From Liolophura sinensis (Eukaryota; Mollusca; Polyplacophora; Chitonida; Chitonidae), in NCBI RefSeq assembly GCF_032854445.1, contig NC_088302.1, positions 4,645,338 through 4,709,337 of the forward strand: DNA of 64,000 bases. Direction: 5' to 3'. Made by a program: the position numbers and the translations under genes. The first letter of the stretch is position 1. Each line of letters begins with the position of its first letter. The notes below the pieces were generated by a model. The model was not told the origin of the DNA. It did not search any database and was given only the letters and a program-made list of their open reading frames with translations. Of this stretch, positions 50,001 through 62,000 are shown in pieces.

Positions 50001-53000
50001 AGGTGAGAAATCAGTTGTTCTCAGTCTATCTCCCCAAAAAACAGGGGTTGGTTTTGGTTGGTGGTGGTGTGTGTGTGTGTGTGTGTGTGTTTGGGGGTAT
50101 GTCCAGAGACCTGGCAAGGAAAGCAGTTGGCTGTGCTCTTTGATATAGTTTTACTTGAAGTTTGATGGGGTCTGCTTGCTCTCCACCTTTAGATGGAGGC
50201 TGCTTGCTCTCCACCTTTAGATGGAGGCTACTTGCTCTCCACCTTTAGATGTCAGATAAGGAAGAGTTTGTCAGTAAATGGCCAAAGGGTGCTTGTTTAT
50301 TTTGGATACTAGGTGTTCTCCATCCATACTGGCTGCCATGGTGAAAAACTCTTGAGTGTGACAAACAAAAATCAAACTCATGTCTTCTTGATTTCCACTG
50401 TACCGGTATCAGAAATTCATGAGTATAATGGCATTACACAACAATTAATCAATCACTCAATTCATGAGTATAATGGCATTACACAACAATTAATCAATCA
50501 CTCAATTCATGAGTATAATGGCATTACACAACAATTAATCAATCACTCAATTCATGAGTATAATGGCATTACACAACAATTAATCAATCACTCAATTCAT
50601 GAGTATAATGGCATTACATAACAATTAATCAATCACTCAATTCATGAGTATAATGGCATTACACAACAATTAATCAATCACTCAATTCATGAGTATAATG
50701 GCATTACATAACAATTAATCAATCACTCAATTCATGAGTATAATGGCATTACACAACAATTAATCAATCACTCAATTCATGAGTATAATGGCATTACACA
50801 ACAATTAATCAATCACTCAATTCATGAGTGTAATGGCATTACACAACAATTAATCAATCACTCAATTCATGAGTGTAATGGCATTACACAACAATTAATC
50901 AATCACTCAATTCATGAGTATAATGGCATTACACAACAATTAATCAATCACTCAATTCATGAGTATAATGGCATTACACAACAATTAATCAATCACTCAA
51001 TCATATGAGTATGAATACAGGGGAATATCTACAGTAAAGTTGAACAGCTGCCATTGTGGATAATACTTTTAATTCAGATATCCTCTTCAATATTTCCCAT
51101 TTTCAACTGTCTTAGAAAAAATCAAAAAAAAAAATCAACATTTTGTTTGATTCTGATGGATTTATCCACCTTGTAGGGCAACTGTAGAATTTTGTGAGCA
51201 TTGATTAATTTCTTAATCTTAAGAGTTGAGTCATTTTGTTCTTCAAAAGTGCATTTTTGTCTACCAAATTTTACCAAATAATGTGAAATACATTATACTG
51301 GTACTGGGTATACCGGTAATGCATGTAAATTTGATCTTGTTGTGTTGTTGGATGCCATAAGTCGAAGTTTACAAATTACACGGCATGTTGCTTTTGAAAA
51401 ATAATCAGGTTGGCAGATAGGGAATTCTTTTTTTTCTGGGATTTTTTTGTTTTCAGTTTGAGTTCTTAGAAGTTCACACTACATGCATGTGTACATGTAA
51501 CTTATTTTTGGCCGAGTGGTTAATGTGCTAGCGCAGCACAATGACTCAGGAGGCTCTCATCAGTGCAGTTGCTATGAATTAAGGTCCAGGTCATCTGGCC
51601 CGGATAACGCATTTGGTAGAGCGTCCACTTCGGGAGCGATAGATCCAGGATCAATCTTGGGTCAAGTCACACCTACGACTGTAAAAGAGGAAGTTGTAAC
51701 TTCTTTGCTTGGTGTTCAGCATGAAGGGTATAGTGAAATGACTGGTTGACCCGTATCAGTATAATGGCTCGGGCGGGGTGGCTTACTTACCTCCGGTAAG
51801 ACGTCTCATTGAAGCACCACTAGAAAAAAGAGCGGTGCAACAAGGAGGCACATTACATACACCCTAAGGATTCCTTCATCGCCATATGACTGAAAAATTG
51901 TTGAGTACGACGTTAAACCCCAAGGACTGACTCCTCTGGTCGTACATGGGAAGGTCTGCCAGTCACCCACATGGATGATCATGGGTTTCCCTGGTGCTCT
52001 GCCTGGTTTCCGCCTAGCAAAATGCTGGAAAATATTCTTGAGTACAGCATAGAGCGCCAGTAATTAAATAAATAAATGAATCATTTGTGGATGAATTGAA
52101 TAGGAGATGAGAAATTATGTCCATATTGATCCTTAAGCATTCCTTTGACCTTAATTTTAAGATCTAAATAAAGGAAATGTAACATACATGTACATTTTGT
52201 ACCCTTGGGATGATGGTAATGGCCGGTGATTAGTGTACACTGCCCAAAAGGTTTGTGGGAGCTCATTCAAATGTGTAGGTAATGTGGCATTAACACCAAT
52301 TATTCAACCAAATGTCACAGAAAGTTTTTATGAGAATTACCTGCTCATCTGTTATTGCTCATCTGTAATGACCTGCTCATCTGTTATTGCTCATATGTAA
52401 TGACCTGTCCATCTGTTATTGCTCATCTGTAATGACCTGCTCATCTGTTATTACCTGCTCATCTGTTATTTCTCATCTATTATTACCTGCTCATCTGTTA
52501 TTGCTCATCTATTATTACATGCTCACCTGTAATGACCTGATTACCTGCTCATCTGTTATTACCTGCTCATCTGTTATTGCTCATATGTAATGACCTGTCC
52601 ATCTGTTATTGCTCATCTGTAATGACCTGCTCATCTGTTATTGCTCATATGTAATGACCTGTCCATCTGTTATTGCTCATCTGTAATGACCTGCTCATCT
52701 GTTATTACCTGCTCATCTGTTATTTCTCATCTATTATTACCTGCTCATCTGTAATGACCTGATTACCTGCTCATCTGTTATTACCTGCTCATCTGTAATG
52801 ACCTGCTCATCTGTTATTACCTGCTCATCTGTAATGAGCTGCTCATCTATTATTACCTGCTCATCTGTTATTCAGTTTGCAGTTTGTAAAATGCTCCACA
52901 TTTAAAACTAAATTGCTGTAGAATTCATCAGTCATAAGTGATTGAAACAAACTGAAATTCCAAATCAAGCCTCAGTCAGAGTGTGTAATGAAGAATGATT

Positions 53001-56000
53001 GCACTAATGTTTGTCAAGATGACTTTTACGTAGTGACAGTCACTAATATAATATTGAAATTATGTTAATTTTCCAGTAAGTTAATACAGTTGCATCAATG
53101 CTACCATCCCTCCTTGACTTGGCAGATATTTCTGATGATATGATGACTTCGCTATACATTGCGTACAATGTTGCAGAATTTGTTGTTATATTATTTTTGT
53201 GGGGGATGCTGACCTACAGGCATCAGTTGTTTTGGTTCGCTGATAGTCTCAGTTTGTGAAATTTACGTCTGCATTTGTTTCTGGAAGTCATCATGCAAGT
53301 ACCAGTGTGTTATTCTTGTACTTCCATCTCATACAAAGGTTTATCATTACTTCACCTGTAGAGAGGAAGTTGGTACTAGTGTGACCTCGTGTAAACACCC
53401 AGCCCTCTGCCACATCTACAGCATATGATTGGCTGTCTTAAAAATTATAAACACTACTGTTGTTTATGTGAACATATCACCTGTATATCCTGTTTGCTTA
53501 TAGATTGAGTTGTACATGTGACTTGTAGGTGCCAGTGAATGACTACCCGGTTGCTTGACATGGCTCATTATGTTGTCATGCCTGTTATCCTGTGTACTTC
53601 ATAAACAGGCTCTGCATTTTGTGCATACTGGTCCAAGCAAATAGATCCTGTTGAGAACATACTCTGCTAGTTCATATGTCGCTATAGACTGCCAAGAAAC
53701 AGTTTGCAAAGTGTGCTAGAACATCTGGTAAGTGGCCTTAATGCTATGTCCCTAGTCATAACACGTATGTTATGTGTTAACTGGTATGCTTTTGTTCTTT
53801 GAACTTTAATTGCTTGGTTAGACATGAAATTTGGATGGCTGCTTTTGTGTGCAATTTAATGGCTTTGTAGGCTCTGAGTAAATTTATACAAAGTTGATGT
53901 AGCATTGGTTGAATTTTTTCCGTAAAACAGTGTAACTATTGTAGACATGAGAACAAATCGGATCTGTTTGAAACCATTTTTTGTATTGGGTAAAGAATGA
54001 ATATGACAAGAATTGATTAGAAGAACAAGAGGATGTTTGTTAGATGGTGGACAGCTGTTTTCAAGCAGGCGTGTTTGATTGCTGTGAGTAGGGACATTTA
54101 TACGTTGTCTTTGTTGTGGCTAGCTTTGTTTGTGCGCCAGTGACTCACATACCAAAGGGCAAACGTTATAAGATGTATTTCTTCAAACACTGATTATAGA
54201 TATTGTTTCTGTCTCATCATGAAGAGGTCCCCACTTGAAAGGGAAACAGAAAAGGTTAACCAGCATTTCCTTGTAGTGTAGTCATGCTGGCAGGTGAGAA
54301 TTCAGAGAAATGATCAAGGAAGATAAATTGAAATTTCAAACACAGAACTTTGCGTTCACATGGAGTAAAATGGTGATGAGATTTTGAGAGGTTTAGATAA
54401 ATGTGACATCTTGGCTTGGAGAATTTGAGCAGCATTTAGTTAATTCATAAAAAGACAAATATATATACTCTGTAACAAGTAGTGCCTTCCTCCCACCTAG
54501 GTACATATAAACCATAATAAATGTGGTTGCCTTTGGGTCATTGCCTTCTCACCATCTAGATACAATGTGCATGTAAGCTGTAATAAATGTGGTTGTGGTT
54601 GGGTCATTGTGTTGTTCCCATCTAGAGACATGTAAGCTGTAATAAATATGATTGTGGTTGGGTCATTGTCTTGCTTCGATCTATATACATGTAAGCTGTC
54701 ATAAATGTGGTTGTGGTTGGGTCATTGCCTTGTTTCCATCTATATACATGTAAGCTGTCATAAATGTGGTTGTGGTTGGGTCATTGCCTTGTTTCCATCT
54801 ATATACATGTAAGCTGTCATAAATGTGGTTGTGGTTGGGTCATTGCCTTGTTTCCATCTATATACATGTAAGCTGTCATATATGTGGTTGTGGTTGGGTC
54901 ATTGCCTTGTTTCCATCTAGAGACATGTAAGCTGTCATAAATGTGGTTGTGGTCGGGTCATTGCCTTGTTTCCATCTAGAGACATGTAAGCTGTCATAAA
55001 TGTGGTTGTGGTTGGGTCATTGCCTTGTTTCCATCTAGAGACATGTAAGCTGTAATAAATATGATTGTGGTTGGGTCATTGTCTTGCTTCGATCTATATA
55101 CATGTAAGCTGTCATAAATGTGGTTGTGGTTGGGTCATTGCCTTGTTTCCATCTATATACATGTAAGCTGTCATAAATGTGGTTGTGGTTGGGTCATTGT
55201 GTTGTTCCCATCTAGAGACATGTAAGCTGTAATAAATATGAGTGTGGTTGGGTCATTGCCTTGCTTCGATCTATATACATGTAAGCTGTCATAAATGTGG
55301 TTGTGGTTGGGTCATTGCCTTGTTTCCATCTATATACATGTAAGCTGTCATAAATGTGGTTGTGGTCGGGTCATTGCCTTGTTTCCATCTAGATAAGATA
55401 CAACATGGGTTATTGTTCATGACACATCTGCACTGTGTTTAATGTATCCCACAAAGGTTACATAATTACATGTATTTGTCACCATTTTGCACTGTCTATT
55501 TACAGAGATATACAGTCAACATCTGCATACGTGTCATTCACTCATGATTATCTTAATCACCTCTGACACATACCCAGACATAAATGTACACTGTATCTGT
55601 GTCAGATGAATAATTCCTTGATACATGGTCTTGTTTTGTGTAGATTTCTATACATATATAGGAATACGAAAGGTGTTCTACTGAAGTGCAGAAGCATACA
55701 TGTATATAAAATAAGAAAAACTATAAACATTCCTGCCTTTCAACATAAGGATATTTCCCACATTGTTTTCATCTATATATTTTTTTCAAGGAATGTAACT
55801 TCTAATGAAGGACTATATGCATGCCTCACACACTCACACACTCACACACATATAAACATTTATGTATAAGACTAAGTATAACCTATTCTATCAATCATTT
55901 CAACGTCTAAAGCAATTTTTGCAGTTCATTTTATGCACACACTGTAATATCATGAAAATGTTTTGATTGTGTCACTAAAAATACAAGTTACATAAAACTG

Positions 56001-59000
56001 TGCAAATTATTTATCTACACCCCATAATTATCTTAGAATGTTTAAAAATATTAGTCATAGAGGCGGTTGAAGAACAAGGCTATCTATTGTTGCTGAAATA
56101 AAGTATATTAGATTTTTACATATTTTTAGGCGTAAAGCTTTGAGACAGCTAGTTGATCTCACAGTGTTGAAAAGTGTACCTGCATCTACAAGGTAATTTT
56201 GTGTGGCAAGGGAGAGAACTATGATAAAAGAAAGATGGGTATCCATGGGTGATGATGTTTAGGTTATGCCTTGAGTTTCCAGCTGTGACTACCAATCATA
56301 CAGAGAGGCAGGCTTCTCTCCAAGGCTGAGATAAAAACACTATTGATTATTTGTGGGCAGGCTGTGGAAGCCTGAGCCTGGGCTAGGTCTAGTTACTGGA
56401 CGCTGAAGGCTGAGAGTGGGCTGTTGTGAGGTGACTGGTTGAAGGCCGGAGAGGACACCCTTCATGGGGGGTACATGCTCGTTATAGTGGGGTGAAATCC
56501 AGAGGACTTACCCCATCAGTGGGCAGGGGATGTCTCCAGTTAGCACATAGCTGTGGACTGTTGTGTGGTGAAGAGGGGCAGTGGCGAGCTGCTGTGGGCA
56601 CTAGGTAGAGAAGGGGGAAGGATGCAGGTGCGGATATGGGATGGAGGAGCCCTTGTGTTGACATAGGTCTTCCCAGCTGCCTTAAGCCCAAGTCTTCCCC
56701 CAGTCCGCATTGATTCTACACTGCCAAGTGAAGATACAAGGCTGCCCATGGCTCACCAGTGTGGTATGTATATCTCCACCCTAGCCACTTCTGCTAGTCT
56801 CTCCTCGCCCTGTGGGGTGTAGGGGGTATTAAGCTTTGGGATTTGTGCTTGGGGCATCTGCTTTTAGGGGTGTCCTTTAGGACTAAGCAGGCTGTCATGG
56901 GTAGGAATAGAGGCAGGTCAGAACAAAGGAATTCTGTGTCATAACGAAAAATAATCACAAATCACTTTTGTATCATCCAGCTGTAATATACATGTATGTG
57001 ATGTCCTCCATTGTGTTGTCATGAGTGGTAAATAGAGAAGTCCCTGTCTGGGCTTAGAAGATGCATGGTGTGCATGTAGTCGTGGAACCAGCGCCAGCTT
57101 AAAGATCAAGAGTCTCAGTGAAGCTCTGGTGTATGTTGTATTACATCATCGCGCATTGCGTAATCTCACAAGAACAGGGCTTTGTTCTGAATGATTTCCC
57201 AGACATCCAGTTGTGAGCACTGGTTGGATTTTCACAAAGAACCATATTATCTTAGTACAATGTCATAACATGTATCTCATGACTGTGAACCATTTTGGCC
57301 GTGTGGATCTATCTGATATATTCCCAAATGATGATTGCAATTTGTGGTGAATTTTATTATTAATGAGCTGAAATGTTCTATATTTGGTATTTCATGTCAG
57401 TGTTAGGTGTTATATTATTTTCTATAGATTTTCTATTTGTGTGAGAAAAACAACATGACCGTGACTTCTACTACATGTATACACACCATCTGTATCTGTG
57501 AAGTAGGGCATGTAATCCTCAGTTTAAATGTGTGAAATATATGGATTTAACATGTTTTCTTAAGTCCATTTCTTAAAAATGCTAGATATGTCCACATGTG
57601 TGGCATGGTTGAAAATGCTAGATTTGTCCACATGTGTGGCATGGTTGAAAATGCTAGATATGTCCACATGTGTGGCATGGTTGAAAATGCTAGATATGTC
57701 CACATGTGTGGCATGGTTGAAAATGCTAGATATGTGCAGTATATACTCTTAGAAGGCTGTCAACAAACAGGATTTGTTACATGATGCTGTGACATGCTTG
57801 TTTTGATAAGTTATAAAGAATTCACTTCCATGAAATTTGACTGCAGGGCATTTCTGTGCTGCGGAAGTCTTGTCACTCCCACAAAATGTCCCCACCCCTC
57901 CTTCAACATGGGGCCTTCTCGGGACAGTGGAAGGGGCATTGTGGGGTTTGTTTGCTGTTCATGCCCTTTTTGCTGGTCGGTAGCATTCGTGAGATAATGA
58001 CTGCAGATATGGGCAATGCATTAAATGTGGATTTGTGATTGGTTGTGGGCATGTGGACTGACAGATCAATAAGGCCAGGGCTCTTCCTAGGCCTGGCAGT
58101 TGCAGCACGCTGTTGTAGTCGCTCTGCACTGACAAACGGCCTCAAAACACAGGCTCATCGAACCTGAACAGCACATCAGCATCACACTACATCTGTCTAT
58201 CTGATAAAATCAGCTGCCTTCTGATAAAAAAAGGAATATTGATAGCCCTGGCATTGGTGCTGTTTTGAAATGAATAGGCATGTAGAGAAATAAGGATTCA
58301 GTTCATATGGGCCTTGCCAAGAGAAGAGAATAGGCAGACTGTGTATTTGTAAACCTACTCTCACATCCATCTTTTTCAATCGCATGACTTTGGTATTGAA
58401 TTATTTCCTATTTATAACACGTCTGTTTTCCATAATTATAATGTCTAAATGCTACATTGTACATATGCAGTGGTGTTTAAGTGTTCAGTTTGAAATTTCT
58501 TCATCTGGTGTTCATTGTGGTTGGGGGTTCAAACCCAGATCCTGTCAGATCAAATGGCACTTCATTTTGAAATTTTAAGAGTGTAGTAAACTTTGCCAGT
58601 GTGGTATAAGTAGCATACATGTAAGGGACTGGGACTAGTTTCATGAAGTGTATTTAGTGTTAAGTATCCCTTAGCTAAGTGCACTTTTTATCTCTACAAC
58701 ATACTTTGCCATGCTAGTTAAGGGCTTACTTAACTAAGTGCGCCCCAGACTGAGCTTGTGAAGTTTACCAGTTGTGCATATATATCAAACATCATACGTG
58801 TGCAACTGTAAATACACTCTGACATGCCGATTAGTTCATCTTTTGTACTCTAATCATGAACATAGTAACCCTTTGTACACTGAGACATTGTATATATAAC
58901 CAAGAATTGCAGCGTTTTAAAGCTGATCTTTTCTTTTTGATGACCAGGATTTAAGTATAAGATAGAGTTCTTTATGTAACATTTCATGTTTGATAATGAA

Positions 59001-62000
59001 CTCTATCTTGTTTAGACGACTGGTTGACTCTTACAGATAACGCTACGCTCTTCGACTCGCGCACTTTACTGTTGTAATCTGCCAGTCACGTACAAAATAC
59101 TGAGTAGTATGGACGCAGGTGTTTGATTATTTTAATTTCAGTTTAACGTTTCCCACGTCAGACTTGTCAATCAGTATATGCAACGGGTTGCTTGGCCCCG
59201 CCCAGCAGGTCTTCATGTAAAGATTGTAAAGATCTTTTCTACAGGAATAAGAGCTTGGAAGCTAAAGACTGTGATTGGCTGAAAATGCTACCCAGAGCCA
59301 ATCTGTTGTTTAAATAGGGAATATTAAGTCATGTGGTTTGTCAAGTACATGTACCTGGTGATAGGCATTGGTTTATTCCAGCCATACCGGTTTCTTCCAC
59401 CCTTGAAATTGATCACCGTCACTTGAACGCTTGCGTACAGTACCAGCTCAGCATCAAACATCTAGGAGACCGAAGAGATCTCAGACATAAGTCAAAATAA
59501 ACCTGGTGTATTACTTTCTGTTATTTTAGCTGAAATTTGTTTTACTATATCTTACCCTGAATTTATGTTGTTGAGCAACATTTTGACCTTGTTACGCGAG
59601 AAATAACAATTTTCAAGGGATATGAAAATAAGTACTTACATGGAGTCTAAGATGGCTTCCTGTTCCCGGAAACTGAACTCAAAATTAAATTGTCTATACT
59701 TTATAATATATGTACTAAATAGTTTGACACTTGCTTATTGATTTATTTACTTTTTGGATTGTGTTATTCATGATATTTGTTAACATTTGGGGATAGCAGA
59801 GAGGATGAAAGTACATCAGAATTCCATCATTTAATATGTCTACACATGTATTAAATCATGTCAGTATTCCGAATTCAATTGGACTGTAAAAAAGTAATGT
59901 AAATTTACATACCGGTACATCTCATCTGCTTCCAGCAAACTAAAATGCACTCTTCAGGCCAGGCATACATTTAATTAAACATATGCATGTATAAACATTA
60001 GTTTAGAACACAAGAGACACAGTCACAAAGCCTTGTACTGTTGTGTGCACGTACATGTAACTACCATAGCAACCAATAGGAAAGACAAAATGTTGCCATG
60101 GCAATTAAGTTCAGGTGTTAATGCTGCAAGGGTTTGGAAAAGCAGGCACTGATGACAACATCTATCACCACACTACAGTGTGTTTGCAGTGTAGAATTTA
60201 TATAGACTGATGGTAAGTAAATGTACCTTTATAATAAGCACTGTGCATGTAATGGGTTGGTTGTAAAATGTATGTCACTGCATGTAACTGCAGTCAAGAC
60301 GCTTAGTTGCGTGGAGTTTTTCTTACCTGTTATTGTACTTGAATGCCTTGGTATTTGTAGGTGTGTCAGGTTACAAGGTATTTGTCAAGGTATGATACTT
60401 TCGTCCAAGCTTCTCATAAAATCATGAAAATAATTATATAATAATAATACTTTTGATAATTATAATAATAATCATAATACAACAATTACATTGATTACAA
60501 GTTCTGTGTACGTGCATAATTTCATGGTATGTACATGTACTTGCAACATGTTATTCTGCAGCCGTAAACATGTGGGATGGTAAAGTTGCTTAGCACGGCT
60601 AATTTGATCAACAGGCACACCACGTTGTGTTCATGTGACTCATACATGTGTGGTATTAAACAAGATCCTGTTCTAGCTCTGAGTGAATTCTGTACATTCA
60701 GTGTATAAGGGGGTAACAATACAGCTTTCCATCGCAGCTTTCTCTGGTTACCTCTGTGACTGGTCTATTATCTCTGATCGTTGTGAACCAGTAAGTAGGG
60801 TATGTTTATGGTCTTGTTTGGAAGGAAGTGAATTGATATGAAATACTCGCACGTTAGGTATGGCAAAAGTTCTTGGTCAGACATAGTGAAGATGGATGGT
60901 AATAAGACAAGCTGACATACTTGGAAAATGCAAATGAGTTGACTGTTTTCAACTGTTATGCCAAAGAAATTTATATTATTTGCACAGGCGATTTGTGGTT
61001 CTTTTTTATACAATGGCCAGCATTGGGCTGGCTGAAGGGTAGTGTCATAGTTCATCGGTTCGTCCATGCGTCTATCTGAGATGGGTTCAGCAGGTCTGTA
61101 ATACCTTCCAATGTATCTGCAACCTGCTGCTGCTTTAAAAACATCTTTAAGACCTATTTCCTTCAGTCACAGACTGGAACCCAGAGTCACATGTTCAAAT
61201 GATATTCTTCACCAGGTATTCATCTGGCGGATCTCCTGACTTGAAGCCACAGGCTAACGAGCGAGAGCTGGATGTGAAGGTCATCGTTCAGACTAGCTGT
61301 GTTGAAATTGCACTTTAGGCAAACCTGAACACCAATATTGAAGTCCTTTCTTAATGCTAATAACATAATGACTTGCTTACTCAATGAAAACCTATGCTGA
61401 TAGCTTGGGGAAAGGAATATTTTTATTATTAAGAGGTGACAGGGTTAATCTGCTTTGCCAGGTAATTTGGTGATCAAGGTGCTTAAATCTGCTTAAAATC
61501 AAAACCCATTCATGCCCAGATTAGAATGTTTTTTTTGGGGGGGGGGGGGAGGGGAGGGGAGGTAACTGATTCAAACTGGTTGTCTGCTTTAAACGAGCAC
61601 TACAAGTCCTCCAGCACAAGCAGCTAGGTGTTGCAAACTGACAATATAATGAGCTTAATTTATTTTCAAAATCAGTAACATTATAGGAATGATACTTGTT
61701 TAAAGGAAAGCTGTTGCTATTAAAGGCACATGTACACGGACGAGGTGGATTTTTATTTTACAAGTTGTTTCACTTTTAGGGAATCTCTTACAGATGACCC
61801 ATCATTAATGAATTTATGTATCTACCGATAGCTAAGGATACAGATGGCTAGTTTACAAATAGATACAAATTTATACGAAGCTCTTATTTTAAACATTGTT
61901 ACCACAGTATAAATTACTAAATATATGTTTTGAGGCCTAAAATTCCAGAAGAATTTAATTAAATGGCGTTTTGGTTTATTGTGTTAGGATTAAGCTTTTA

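Noticed and set aside
50411-51003. Possible CRISPR array (regular direct repeats)
   Set aside because: There are no unique spacers; the whole 45-bp unit repeats, and the host is an animal. It is a satellite.
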